Shown here: positions 20,801 through 29,286 of the stretch, piece by piece
Layout: each line of letters starts with the position of its first letter
Numbering within the stretch: the first letter of the stretch is position 1
DNA from: Flavobacterium sp. SUN052
GTDB lineage: Bacteria > Bacteroidota > Bacteroidia > Flavobacteriales > Flavobacteriaceae
Reading direction: 5' to 3'
Length of the DNA: 64,000 nucleotides
Assembly: GCF_028867935.1 (NCBI RefSeq)
Contig: NZ_JAPQNS010000010.1
Location: 248,001 to 312,000, forward strand
Made by a program: the position numbers and the translations under genes
The notes under the pieces: generated by a model
What the model saw: the letters and a program-made list of their open reading frames with translations, nothing else
What the model was told of the DNA's origin: nothing
Databases searched by the model: none

Positions 20801-23358
20801 AGTTCGCCGTGCGGAACGTCGGAGAAAAAGACTGATTTCTGAATTTTCAGCGCATCGGGAATACCGCTTTCCCAGGTTACGCTTTCATCCCCCTCTTTTG
20901 TAGCCAGAAATTGCAACTCTTTCTGATTGCCTTTCTGAACAATTTGATACTTGCTGATCGTCTGCTGGTCTCGTCGCGATTGTCCGGCAATGTAAGCCGC
21001 TCGACTGAAGTCAATTTTTAGGGCACCTTTATTCACACTGGCGCGATACTTTCCGAACTCGTCTAGTAGGGGTTTGCTGGGGATGGGCCAGTCGGGATCG
21101 CCAAAAGCTTTTCGCATCTCGTCCCAGACTTGGACACTAGCAAAATCGTTATTCGGATCGGTAGCATCTAACGGTAGCAGGCTGAGAATACCAGGAAATT
21201 GGGTGAAGACCGAGAGCAAATCTTTTCGCGTGTGCGTCACGTCGATGTGGTCAAGGGTGCTGATCAGCGAATCGAGCCCAAACAATACATATGGAATGCG
21301 GAATGACCCGCCCAGCGGAGCGCCCAAAAATAACAGCCGAAAGTCGCGACTTGTATTCAGGGTTTGCCAGGTTTGAGCGTGGTTCAGGATAAAGTCGCGA
21401 ATGAGGACCCCACCCATTGAATGCCCAATGAGTTTGATGGGTTGCCGGAACTTCAGCAGATTCAGCAGCTTTTGGTTGAGGGCTGCTGCATTATCGGCCA
21501 TGCTGGCTCGCCAGTCGAACGGGAAGGTAACCACGTCATAATCTCGTTTCAGGTATTCCACCAGTTTGCGGTACGAACTTCCTACCAGTCCATCGGCTCG
21601 TATGTTCAGGTTGTTTTCAGGGCTGTATTCTAAACGGCTCAGGCTACCGGCAACAAACCCAAAAAAGTTGATCCACACCTGCTGGTCTTTCACCGTTAGT
21701 GTACTGCCCATAATGCCCGGTATCAATACCACAATGGGCTTCTGACCAGAAACGGTATCGGCAAATACCTTTCCGCCGGGTATCGACAGCTCAATATTTC
21801 TGATTTCCTGCGTAGTAAAGGCGCGGTTGTCCAGCTTCGAGAAACCCGATATAGGCGTATTGGCTGGGGTTTGCAAAGCCAGTCGTAGAATATCCTGGGT
21901 TCGAGAGTTGCTGAAATAACTAAAATGGCTGACCTCAGCGCTCTGATCAAAAAAATACTGAACCTTATCCGAAATCCGCTTTGCCCCGTTGTACATAGAG
22001 CGCGTATCGACCACAAAATCGTTGTCGCCCAAAAAGAAAAGGTTCGACAATGCCACCTTGATAGCCTTCCATTGGGTACTCATCTCGGAATCTCCCGATA
22101 TGATAATCAAAGGCGTATTAATGACCGTTTCAGGGTCAGCATTGTTGAGCATCTGGTTGAAAGGCGACCGGGGACTTTGTGCTTCCAACCCCGGTAGAAC
22201 CGATGCATCGTCTTTGGTTTTAATTAACTCGGCCAGCAGATCCTTGAAGGCAATGTAGGCGGGGTTAGCTGACAGCGTCGTTGCCAGGCCAACCAAGTTA
22301 AAAAGAACGTTGAAATAAATATCCAGTCGATGTGAGGCCAAAGTGGTGCCACTGGCCGTGCAGGCAACCCGGATGAATTTGTCAATAAATATGCTTTTAC
22401 CACGAACAGCGGCCTCGATTCGTTCGATCTGGTCGATGTCATGGGTTCTGTCTTGTTTTCGGAGGAAATCTTTTTCCTGAGCCGAGAACCCATTGGTGGC
22501 TGAATTGGCAAAAAATCGGTTCAGTGTATCGCCAACCAGCCCGCCCCGTGAGTGGCTAACCAGGGTTAACGTGGCTTTGGAAGGCAACTTGCCAACCAGA
22601 TCCAGCACGTTGTCGAGTGGGCTTTTGGTAAGGGTTTCGTGTTCAAACGCCAGTACCTTTTCGCCGAACGTTTGGTTAATAAGTTGCCAAGACTGCGATT
22701 TACTTAAAGCGCCGAAAGATCCCAGCGTTGAAGAGGCCGTACCATGTAAGAAAAGCAGGTAATGACCGTCAGGTAACGATTTATTGGTGATGCTCAGGTC
22801 AAAATCACCTTCTGTGGTGCATTGAAGTGTATATAACCCTGGTTTATGATCAGACCCTTTAGGCAAGCCTAATCCGTGGTTTAACTGCTTTTGCTCCAGT
22901 TTACCCGCTAACCCCCTAACTACTGATTCAACTTCTTCATTGACCAGCTCTTCAACTCTATCCTTCAGAAATATCTTAACGATTTTCAAAGCGACTCGCT
23001 GCAAAATTCCGCTACGGTTTTGTTCGCCTACGGTTAACTCAATGGGAATGTCAACAACGCTCTTTTCACCCAACTCAACACTACGAACCTGGTTGGATGT
23101 ACCAGGGAAAACGTCATCAATAGTCGTAAAGTCGCCCAGCCAGACTGTGCCATCATCAAACTGAAACTCAATAACCTTGTCTTTATCCACGGTCTCTGGT
23201 TCCGACGCTATGACATTGCCACGGGTATCCGGACTGATTGTATAGGTTTTTTCGAGCGTCAGCGTGCCCGTTTTGGTGCCCGCTCCCTCCATATCTACTG
23301 TGCCGGGAATGCGGATAGTTAACGCTTGATCGGGAGAAGAAGAGTTAGAGTTGATCAT
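17893..23358 (-). CDS. Giant double alpha/beta-hydrolase plus CHAT protease protein
   Basis: With the ATG at 23358 the protein has 1821 residues; an upstream in-frame ATG at 23427 would add 23. In order: a beta-rich N-terminus (about 15-130); hydrolase 1 with LFLHGTASS (202-210) and nucleophile motif SHSRGG (Ser270); an LCAT/lipase-like hydrolase 2 with VVLIPGIMGSTL (about 543-554) and GHSMGG (Ser647); a linker domain with MAGHFENDG (about 941-949), LGLYPGPFGTSE and LLIGSGYGGQPIASAVRA (about 1048-1065); and a CHAT protease with FPWELLQD, VHLAGHG (His1347) and VFVNCCFLG (Cys1394). About 300 helical, TPR-like residues close the protein. CHAT is a caspase-family cysteine protease. No signal peptide is convincing, so it probably acts in the cytoplasm. 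A protease-regulated lipase used in defence or cell death is inference. Confidence 0.8.
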   Translation of the reverse strand: MINSNSSSPDQALTIRIPGTVDMEGAGTKTGTLTLEKTYTISPDTRGNVIASEPETVDKDKVIEFQFDDGTVWLGDFTTIDDVFPGTSNQVRSVELGEKSVVDIPIELTVGEQNRSGILQRVALKIVKIFLKDRVEELVNEEVESVVRGLAGKLEQKQLNHGLGLPKGSDHKPGLYTLQCTTEGDFDLSITNKSLPDGHYLLFLHGTASSTLGSFGALSKSQSWQLINQTFGEKVLAFEHETLTKSPLDNVLDLVGKLPSKATLTLVSHSRGGLVGDTLNRFFANSATNGFSAQEKDFLRKQDRTHDIDQIERIEAAVRGKSIFIDKFIRVACTASGTTLASHRLDIYFNVLFNLVGLATTLSANPAYIAFKDLLAELIKTKDDASVLPGLEAQSPRSPFNQMLNNADPETVINTPLIIISGDSEMSTQWKAIKVALSNLFFLGDNDFVVDTRSMYNGAKRISDKVQYFFDQSAEVSHFSYFSNSRTQDILRLALQTPANTPISGFSKLDNRAFTTQEIRNIELSIPGGKVFADTVSGQKPIVVLIPGIMGSTLTVKDQQVWINFFGFVAGSLSRLEYSPENNLNIRADGLVGSSYRKLVEYLKRDYDVVTFPFDWRASMADNAAALNQKLLNLLKFRQPIKLIGHSMGGVLIRDFILNHAQTWQTLNTSRDFRLLFLGAPLGGSFRIPYVLFGLDSLISTLDHIDVTHTRKDLLSVFTQFPGILSLLPLDATDPNNDFASVQVWDEMRKAFGDPDWPIPSKPLLDEFGKYRASVNKGALKIDFSRAAYIAGQSRRDQQTISKYQIVQKGNQKELQFLATKEGDESVTWESGIPDALKIQKSVFFSDVPHGELANEPKLFAAISDLLNTDTTALLRQTKPAIRGLDTEFKAKTTFDFNLSPEGVEKTLLGLESNSRFVPSDVPISVSVSNGDLKYALYPVMAGHFENDGILFAEKAIDWYLSGELSRRHRLGLYPGPFGTSETLISQTGKQIRGAVILGLGRQGELTEFRLTSSVEQGVAKYLATLNHKPDGQPNSTPLPKRIGVSALLIGSGYGGQPIASAVRAVIQGVQNANTKIRQIYDTPRVVETIEFIELYKDRALACIKAVSAIEQEENRALNIIRAGRGIKKLDGGRERLPIDDTTEWWTRITVRQTPGSATESDDQRTLQFSVSTDAARLEEKSLRTLNATLTGMLEDLSRKDNWSPELARAIFELMIPNDFKPQVKRQTNINWILDKYTAAFPWELLQDSAADAQPLCVNAGMVRQLATGDFRINITPVAERTAIVIGDPNLEGKFNQLPAASVEGTKVAEFLSVQGYEVNKLINASAAQILRTLFCKNYKIVHLAGHGVFHDIPKSASDPKRPTGMLIGPEAYLTPAYIEQMSNVPELVFVNCCFLGQADGAAEELSRSRFQLAANIGTQLIEIGVKAVIVAGWAVNDSAALDFAERFYQCLFEGNSFGEAVQKARKSIYTQYGSQNNTWGAYQCYGDPFYKLSMSADSQKPHVKFDFVVAEEAEIELSNLLGKIESGLYNRDEALKTIEAIDQAVNRASIQSVRVTELQALLYSWLSEYELAVATFEKLWLEERATFSLSTIESYCTTRLKWQAVQVKKAKSTPDVAAGAIETTIKDVENLMRFGKTAERLNLMGSAYKNLALITTDKDAKQKAYEQSASFYKNAYTVKGGETKYYPLTNWLIIEQALVLTGAHSWQKDKRDLLADLTKELTTIHDRDDDEKVYWDWIAEATLLLCHSLLDHKLGDKDVTYEDILQQFTTAWKKMGSQWLQQAEIEHLEFVEDALGMSPDKAKNSLALVGRLKTALTVMV

Positions 23359-23583
23359 GGTTAAGGGGTAGAGAAAGGTAGAGGATTGTAAGCAGTAAGA
23401 TACAGTAAAGAACCCGTTAATGAGCAATAACTGTACCTATCATTTTATCGGTTAAATGGCTAAAAATAAGGCTTCTAAGAATAGATGGTAGCTTTTCTCA
23501 CATCAGACTTATTAAGCGCGCTATTTTAGAGAAAGACACCTTCTCGGACAGCGAAATCTATCCGTTACCTGTTGTTAGGTGAC

Positions 23584-23621
23584 ACAAAAAAAGGTGGCCT
23601 GACTAGAGCCAGACCACCTTT
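23584..23621 (-). terminator. Terminator after kdsA
   Basis: AAAGGTGG (23590-23597) and CCACCTTT (23614-23621) form the outer stem. On the minus strand the stem is followed by a run of seven T (the A run at 23584-23592 on plus). It lies 22 bases after the kdsA stop, so the CHAT gene beyond it needs its own promoter. I found no clear TAnnTTTG element in 23428-23580. Confidence 0.75.
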
Positions 23622-23642
23622 CTTATAAAGCATTGTAGTGTC

Positions 23643-24455
23643 TTAAATCACCGCTTCCCGAACTCGTACCAACCGCTCCAGCAATGCTTCCAGTTGATCC
23701 AGTGGTAGCATATTTGCACCGTCAGATTTAGCGCAGGATGGGTCGGGGTGAGTTTCAATGAACAAACCGTCGGCACCCACAGCAATGGCGGCCTTGGCAA
23801 TAGTCGCAATAAGCGCAGGTTTGCCACCGGTTACGCCCGATGCCTGGTTGGGTTGTTGCAGAGAATGGGTGCAGTCCATCACTACGGGCACTCCAAATGA
23901 CTGCATGGCCGGAATGTTCCGGTAGTCCACCACAAGGTCGCCGTAACCGAACGAATTGCCCCGGTCGGTCAGGATTACAGAAGCGTCGGGGTTGATGGCC
24001 CGTACTTTTTCGGCGGCAAAGCTCATGCTCTCGCCCGACAAAAACTGGCCTTTTTTGATATTTACTGCTTTTCCCGTCCGGGCGGCTGCTTCAATCAGTT
24101 CGGTTTGGCGGCACAGAAAAGCCGGAATCTGTAATACATCTACAGCCTGAGCAGCCATGGCGGCTTCGTGCGATTCGTGAATGTCGGTTACGGTTGGTAT
24201 GTTGAAGGTATCACCCACTTCTTTCAAAATTGACAGGGCCAGCTCATCGCCAATGCCCGTAAATGAATTGGCTTTGGTGCGGTTAGCTTTGCGATAGGAG
24301 CCTTTGAATATGTATGGGATACGAAGTCGGTTAGTGATTTCGACGATGCGTTCAGCAATTTGTAGCGCCATATCCCGACCCTCGATAGCACAGGGGCCAG
24401 CCATCAAAAAGAAGTTGGACGAGTCGGTATGGTGAAGCTTGGGTAGTTGAATCAT
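23643..24455 (-). CDS. kdsA: 3-deoxy-8-phosphooctulonate synthase (KDO-8-P synthase)
   Basis: 270 residues, standard length. It condenses phosphoenolpyruvate and arabinose 5-phosphate to KDO-8-phosphate for lipopolysaccharide core synthesis in the cytoplasm. Conserved motifs are MAGPCAIEGRDMALQIAE (N-terminus), FKGSYRKANRTKANSFTG, TDIHE, QIPAFLCRQTEL, NIKKGQFLS, TDRGNSFGYGDLVVDYRNIP and DCTHSLQQPN, with FIETHPDP near the C-terminus. The Cys of MAGPC is the metal-ligand position in metal-dependent forms. It is transcribed alone, away from acpP. Confidence 0.95.
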   Translation of the reverse strand: MIQLPKLHHTDSSNFFLMAGPCAIEGRDMALQIAERIVEITNRLRIPYIFKGSYRKANRTKANSFTGIGDELALSILKEVGDTFNIPTVTDIHESHEAAMAAQAVDVLQIPAFLCRQTELIEAAARTGKAVNIKKGQFLSGESMSFAAEKVRAINPDASVILTDRGNSFGYGDLVVDYRNIPAMQSFGVPVVMDCTHSLQQPNQASGVTGGKPALIATIAKAAIAVGADGLFIETHPDPSCAKSDGANMLPLDQLEALLERLVRVREAVI

Positions 24456-24713
24456 TGGATTTGGTATCTGATTGATAACTGCAAAGGTGCAACGGATTTA
24501 ATGCACCTGCCAGTTCATACAACGCCTGTCTATCAACCACTAAACCGATAGATAGTATGTCTAATTGGAGACCAATAAGTAGTATTGAGTTGACAATGGG
24601 GATATGAGATCAGGATAAGATGAGAAGGTGTTTTATGTTGCTAAAACATTGTATAACAGTATATTATAAGAAAGTTAAACAAATTGTGAAACGTTATGCA
24701 GCCGAAAAAATTG

Positions 24714-24745
24714 TTTGACAATGACGGGGGAAATGGTTTTCTTTG
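24714..24745 (+). promoter_or_regulatory. Candidate promoter for acpP
   Basis: TTTG at 24714-24717 and TTTCTTTG at 24738-24745 are 20 bases apart, matching Bacteroidota spacing; the -7 box differs from TAnnTTTG only at its second base. The ACP start codon lies 31 bases downstream. If this is real, the upstream in-frame ATG at 24696 is not transcribed. Confidence 0.45.
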
Positions 24746-24776
24746 TGGCGTTTTTCAACCCCAATTGACTATCGAA

Positions 24777-25016
24777 ATGTCAGAAATTGCACAAAAAGTT
24801 AAGAACATCATTGTTGAGAAATTAGGCGTGGAAGAGTCGGAGGTAACCCCCGAGGCAAGCTTCACGAATGATCTAGGAGCAGACTCTTTGGATACCGTTG
24901 AGTTAATCATGGAATTTGAGAAAGAGTTTAACATTTCTATCCCTGATGATCAGGCCGAAAACATCGGTACTGTTGGTCAGGCGATTACTTACCTTGAGGA
25001 AAACGCTGGCAAATAA
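24777..25016 (+). CDS. acpP: Acyl carrier protein
   Basis: 79 residues starting [17 protein letters not shown]. The phosphopantetheine attachment site is the Ser in [18 protein letters not shown]. Acidic, four-helix ACP of normal length; it carries growing acyl chains for fatty acid synthesis. The open frame extends upstream to an ATG at 24696, but those 27 residues are not ACP-like. The neighbours fabF and rnc make the classical acpP-fabF-rnc order. Confidence 0.96.
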   Translation: MSEIAQKVKNIIVEKLGVEESEVTPEASFTNDLGADSLDTVELIMEFEKEFNISIPDDQAENIGTVGQAITYLEENAGK

Positions 25017-25168
25017 GCCCGTAAACGGCTTTCTACTGTTTGAGTAATTAGGTGTTGCGGACAGCACCGCCTAAAGCTTCGCTTAGTCAAACTTAACTAC
25101 TCAAACACGTAGTTGCCTACTTAAATCTGCCCCGTTTTCTTCCTATTTTACCACCTGCGTTCATCTGT

Positions 25169-26467
25169 ATGACGTTCCGACGAGTTGTAGTTACGGGCCT
25201 TGGTGCCCTCACCCCCATTGGTAACGATGTACCCACGTTTTGGGATGGCTTAGCCGCTGGCACCAGTGGGGCTGGTCCCATTACGAAGTTCGATGCCAGC
25301 AAGTTCAAGACTAAATTTGCCTGTGAACTAAAGGGGCTTGACGTGCTTCAGTATATCCCTCGTCAGGATGCGCGTAAAATGGACCCCTTCACGCATTATG
25401 CGATTATTGCGGCTGATGAGGCCATTCGCGATGCTGGATTGGGACTGGAGCCTCAGCCATTGGGCCATGAAATGGTCGGTATGGTAAACCCTCAAGGGTT
25501 GAATTTAAATAAAATAGGCGTTATATGGGGGTCTGGCATTGGAGGCCTTAAATCCTTCGAGGATGAGGTGATCGACTATGCCAAAGGCGACGGAACCCCG
25601 CGTATAAATCCGTTTTTTATTGTTCGAATGATTGCCGACAGTGCACCGGGTCAAATCTCGATGCGGTACGGTTTTCGGGGACCAAACTACGTGACGGTTT
25701 CGGCCTGTGCGTCGAGCTTGAATGCTATGATCGATGCGTTCAACTACATTCGGTTGGGCCGCATGACTATTTGTGTAACAGGAGGCTCCGAAGCAGCCGT
25801 TACCAGAGCTGGTATTGGCGGCTTTAACGCTAACCGAGCCCTCTCTGAGCGTAATGATTCACCCGAAACCGCTTCACGACCTTATGACAAAGACCGAGAC
25901 GGATTTGTGTTGGGCGAAGGAGCTGGTGCGTTAATTCTTGAAGAATACGAACACGCTAAAGCACGGGGTGCCAAAATTTACGCCGAACTCATTGGTGGAG
26001 GCATGTCGTCAGATGCATTCCACATTACGGCCCCACACCCCGAAGGTTTAGGTGCTCGTTTGGGTATGCTCGATGCGCTCGAAGACGCTGGCATTCAGCC
26101 CGAAGAAATAGATTACATTAATACCCACGGTACCTCAACGCCCGTGGGCGATCCACAAGAATTGAAGGCTATTCACCAGCTCTTTGGCGACCATGCTTTC
26201 AACATGAATATTAGCTCCACCAAGTCGCAGATTGGCCACTTGCTGGGTGCAGCCGGCGCAGTGGAGTCTATTGCATGCCTGTTTGCTTTGGAGCGTCAGC
26301 TTGTGCCGCCTACGATTAATCACTTTACCGATGACCCGGAGGTTGATCCGCGTTTTAACCTGACCTATAATCAGGCACAGCCGCGAAAAATGACCACGGT
26401 GATGAGCAATGGATTTGGTTTTGGGGGCCACAATGCATCGGTTATTTTCCGTAAACTCTCCGACTAA
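25169..26467 (+). CDS. fabF: Beta-ketoacyl-ACP synthase II
   Basis: 432 residues with the complete condensing-enzyme triad: Cys180 (VSACASSLNAM), His320 (NTHGTSTPVGDP) and His357 (KSQIGHLLGAAGAVES). It starts RRVVVTGLGALTPIGND, typical of FabF, and ends SNGFGFGGHNASVIF. It elongates acyl-ACP with malonyl-ACP in type II fatty acid synthesis. It is slightly longer than E. coli FabF because of a short insertion at about residues 85-110 (LEPQPLGHEMVGMVNPQG). Its stop abuts the rnc start. Confidence 0.96.
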   Translation: MTFRRVVVTGLGALTPIGNDVPTFWDGLAAGTSGAGPITKFDASKFKTKFACELKGLDVLQYIPRQDARKMDPFTHYAIIAADEAIRDAGLGLEPQPLGHEMVGMVNPQGLNLNKIGVIWGSGIGGLKSFEDEVIDYAKGDGTPRINPFFIVRMIADSAPGQISMRYGFRGPNYVTVSACASSLNAMIDAFNYIRLGRMTICVTGGSEAAVTRAGIGGFNANRALSERNDSPETASRPYDKDRDGFVLGEGAGALILEEYEHAKARGAKIYAELIGGGMSSDAFHITAPHPEGLGARLGMLDALEDAGIQPEEIDYINTHGTSTPVGDPQELKAIHQLFGDHAFNMNISSTKSQIGHLLGAAGAVESIACLFALERQLVPPTINHFTDDPEVDPRFNLTYNQAQPRKMTTVMSNGFGFGGHNASVIFRKLSD

Positions 26468-27232
26468 GTGCAACTCGCCTTGCCCCGCAGTTTCTTTGCT
26501 CCGATCCTAAATTTTCTCCGTTCCGGCGATGCCGCTAAACGGAAAAAATTAAAGACTGCCGTTGCCCATATTATTGGCGAAAGCCCATCAAATCTGGGTC
26601 TATACCAACTGGCGCTTCGGCACTCTTCTGCCTCGAAAGAAACCGTAATTGTAGGCTTCCGAGAGTCGAATGAGCGGCTCGAATACTTGGGTGATGCTGT
26701 GCTTGGTATGGTGATTGCCGAGTATCTGTTCAAAAAATATCCCTACAAAGACGAGGGCTTTCTGACCGAAATTCGTTCGCGGATCGTGAACCGGGAGATG
26801 CTCAACAGCATTTCGCGGAAAATTGGTCTGGATCGCCTGATCGAGTATGACGGGGCCCGAACAAAGAGTTTACCCGCCCGTACGTCTATGTATGGCGATG
26901 CGCTGGAAGCACTAGTAGGCGCTATTTATCTGGATAAAGGATTCAGTTTTACGCGCCGGTTTATTCTGAAGAACCTACTTTCGCACTATGACATTGACTC
27001 GTTGGTGCAGAATAATGCCAACTTTAAAAGTCGCCTGATCGAATGGTCGCAACGCGAAGGCAAAGAAGTTCGGTTCGATATTATTGCTGAGAAAGGGAAT
27101 AGTCATTACCGGGAGTTCATTGCTCAGATCGTGATCGACGATGAGCCTTTTGCTACGGGAAGCGGCTATTCAAAAAAGAAGGCCGAACAGTCAGCGGCAG
27201 AGAAAGCACTAGAGTTATTGGAGACAAAGTAA
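26468..27232 (+). CDS. rnc: Ribonuclease III
   Basis: 254 residues from a GTG that follows the fabF stop with no gap, so translation is probably coupled. The catalytic signature ERLEYLGDAVLGMVIAEYLF lies near residues 67-86, with a second acidic cluster GDALEALVGAIYLDKG. A C-terminal double-stranded RNA-binding domain covers about 180-252 (FKSRLIEWSQREGKEVRFD, then AEQSAAEKALELL). It processes rRNA precursors and structured mRNA. The 30-residue N-terminal extension is common in Bacteroidota. Confidence 0.95.
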   Translation: MQLALPRSFFAPILNFLRSGDAAKRKKLKTAVAHIIGESPSNLGLYQLALRHSSASKETVIVGFRESNERLEYLGDAVLGMVIAEYLFKKYPYKDEGFLTEIRSRIVNREMLNSISRKIGLDRLIEYDGARTKSLPARTSMYGDALEALVGAIYLDKGFSFTRRFILKNLLSHYDIDSLVQNNANFKSRLIEWSQREGKEVRFDIIAEKGNSHYREFIAQIVIDDEPFATGSGYSKKKAEQSAAEKALELLETK

Positions 27233-27259
27233 TTGTTCTCCACAGATAGTGTAGAGTAT

Positions 27260-27291
27260 ATGCCACGCACTTTGGTGTCGTGGCATTTTTA
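27260..27291 (+). terminator. Terminator after rnc
   Basis: ATGCCACG (27260-27267) and CGTGGCAT (27279-27286) form a perfect 8-bp stem, followed by TTTTATTG. It closes the acpP-fabF-rnc unit 28 bases after the rnc stop. Confidence 0.85.
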
Positions 27292-27542
27292 TTGTCATAA
27301 TTTGGCAAGTAAAATCCGTCAAAATGTCTGTTTACGACGTTTGGAGGCTTGTTTATGCGTCAAGTTGTCGGATGTGATGGATTGGTACGGAACTTGAAAA
27401 AGAGGTATACGTGAGCGGTGGGGCTGCCTCTTAACAAACCCTTGTTAATAATTGTTAAGTACCCATCCCACCAAGAATTTTTTGACCACCAGATTTCGTT
27501 ATTTTACTGAATGACTCGCGGATCCTGGTAACGCGGGTAGCT
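27292..27542 (+). other. Non-coding leader upstream of the HtrA protease gene
   Basis: About 250 bases without a credible gene. TTTG at 27481 followed 15 bases later by TTATTTTAC is a poor promoter match. AACAAACCCTTGTTAATAATTG near 27433-27454 contains a small dyad (AACAA/TTGTT). I see no RNA gene or repeat. Stress-responsive control of the protease would be expected here but no operator is recognised. Confidence 0.4.
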
Positions 27543-29111
27543 ATGAAAACAGCCAGTCGGCATTCCGACAACGTATTACCCTCAAAAAAACTAATGAAAA
27601 GCAACTGGAAAATCTTAACGCTGATTGCCATTCTGTCGAGTGCAATCACCCTGGCGGCTTACAATTTCCTCGGCTTCAATAACCGGGATGTTGTGATGAA
27701 TGAGTCGTCGACGCCTAATATTACGGGTCGTTTAGCTGCCTTGACCGGTAACGGGACAGGAGCCCCCGGCGATTTCTCGTACGCTGCTGAATCGGCTACA
27801 CCAATGGTTGTTCACATCAGAACAACTATGACTCGTACGGTACGTCAGCAACAGGTACCTGATATATTTCGTGATTTCTTTGGTGACGAGTTTGGTGGAA
27901 GCCAACGGGGTGGTCAGCCACGTCGTCAGCAGGGACAAGCCTCTGGCTCAGGGGTTATTATCTCAAAAGACGGTTATATCGTAACCAACAACCACGTGGT
28001 GCAGGATGCCGATGAAGTGGAAGTGGTTATGACCGACAAGCGTAGCTTTAAAGCGAAAGTGATTGGTACTGACCCTTTGACGGATTTAGCCGTAGTGAAA
28101 ATTGAAGCGAGCAACCTTCCTGCCATTACATTGGGCGACTCAGATGCCCTGAAATTGGGTGAGTGGGTGTTAGCTGTTGGTTATCCGCTTGATCTCGAAT
28201 CGACCGTGACAGCCGGTATCGTGAGTGCGAAAGGTCGTGGTATTGGTATCCTGAATCAGAATGTAGATCGGAACGATCCTAAAGCGGATACGCCTATTGA
28301 AGCCTTCATTCAGACCGATGCGGCTATCAACCCTGGTAACTCGGGTGGTGCCCTGGTAAACTTGCGTGGAGAACTGGTAGGTATTAACTCGGCTATTGCT
28401 TCGGCTACAGGTTATTACAGCGGTTATGGCTTTGCTGTTCCGGTGTCGCTTGTGAAAAAAGTAACAGCTGACTTGCTGAAATATGGTAATGTTCAGCGTG
28501 GCTACCTCGGTGTCTTGCCGATTGAACTGGACAGCAAAGTTGCTAAAGAAAAGAACGTGAAAGTAGGTCGTGGTATCTACCTTGATAACGTAGTTGACAA
28601 TGGTGCAGCCAAAGCAGCTGGTCTGCAAAAAGGCGACGTCATTGTGAAAATGGAAGGCCAGCCCGTTGATTCGGATGCTCAGATGCGCGAAATCATTGGT
28701 CGTCGTCGTCCGGGAGATGTGATCAACGTTACGGTAAACCGGGGCGGTGATGAGCGCGACTTCAAGGTAGAACTCCGTAACCGCAATGGTGGTCGTGATG
28801 TGATCAAAAAAGCGGAAGCGGCAACAGCATCAGTAAGTTCACTCGGTGCTGAACTGGAAGACCTGAACGCCCGCGATTTGCAGCAATTAGGAATTCCAGG
28901 TGGTGTGCGGGTTAAGAAACTTGCCGATGGCAAACTTGCTGAGACGGACATCGAAGAAGGCTTTGTGATTGTGAAGGCTAACGGCAAAAACGTGAAGTCG
29001 GTGAAAGATTTGCAGGCCATTTTGAGCGGTACTAAAGAAGGCGAAGGCCTGATGCTGATCGGAATGTACCCTGGTAGCTCACGGATGTACTATTACGCGG
29101 TGCCTGTTTAA
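27543..29111 (+). CDS. HtrA/DegP-family periplasmic serine protease
   Basis: 522 residues (or 505 from the ATG at 27594, MKSNWKILTLIAILSSAI, which puts the hydrophobic signal/anchor nearer the start). The trypsin-like triad is His151 (VTNNHVVQDADEV), Asp181 (DPLTDLAVV) and Ser267 (INPGNSGGALVNL). Two PDZ domains follow: about 310-405 (GYLGVLPIELDSKVAKE, GLQKGDVIVKMEGQPV) and about 430-522. The family degrades or refolds misfolded envelope proteins. A Gly/Gln/Arg-rich insert (FGGSQRGGQPRRQQGQASGS) precedes the protease core. Paralogues DegP, DegQ and DegS cannot be told apart here. Confidence 0.93.
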   Translation: MKTASRHSDNVLPSKKLMKSNWKILTLIAILSSAITLAAYNFLGFNNRDVVMNESSTPNITGRLAALTGNGTGAPGDFSYAAESATPMVVHIRTTMTRTVRQQQVPDIFRDFFGDEFGGSQRGGQPRRQQGQASGSGVIISKDGYIVTNNHVVQDADEVEVVMTDKRSFKAKVIGTDPLTDLAVVKIEASNLPAITLGDSDALKLGEWVLAVGYPLDLESTVTAGIVSAKGRGIGILNQNVDRNDPKADTPIEAFIQTDAAINPGNSGGALVNLRGELVGINSAIASATGYYSGYGFAVPVSLVKKVTADLLKYGNVQRGYLGVLPIELDSKVAKEKNVKVGRGIYLDNVVDNGAAKAAGLQKGDVIVKMEGQPVDSDAQMREIIGRRRPGDVINVTVNRGGDERDFKVELRNRNGGRDVIKKAEAATASVSSLGAELEDLNARDLQQLGIPGGVRVKKLADGKLAETDIEEGFVIVKANGKNVKSVKDLQAILSGTKEGEGLMLIGMYPGSSRMYYYAVPV

Positions 29112-29139
29112 GTGTAGAAGTTAACGATTTGAATACCAC

Positions 29140-29180
29140 ATAAAGCCTGCCCGGTGTAAACTGGGTAGGCTTTATTGTTT
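29140..29180 (+). terminator. Terminator after the HtrA gene
   Basis: ATAAAGCCTGCCCGGT (29140-29155) and ACTGGGTAGGCTTTAT (29160-29175) form a long stem with a few wobble or mismatched pairs and a 4-base loop, followed by TGTTTTAGG. It ends 28 bases after the protease stop. Confidence 0.85.
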
Positions 29181-29286
29181 TAGGACGGCCGCTTGTTTTA
29201 CGACAAAAGCGTGCTTTACGCATTATCTGTTTGAGTAGAGTACCAACGCCCGGTATCTTCAGTACCTGACTTCACTTTCCTGAATC

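Noticed and set aside
23359..23427. Signal peptide on the CHAT/lipase protein from the upstream ATG
   Set aside because: The stretch MLINGFFTVSYCLQSSTFLY has no basic start and no cleavage motif before the next ATG, so a cytoplasmic protein from 23358 is preferred.
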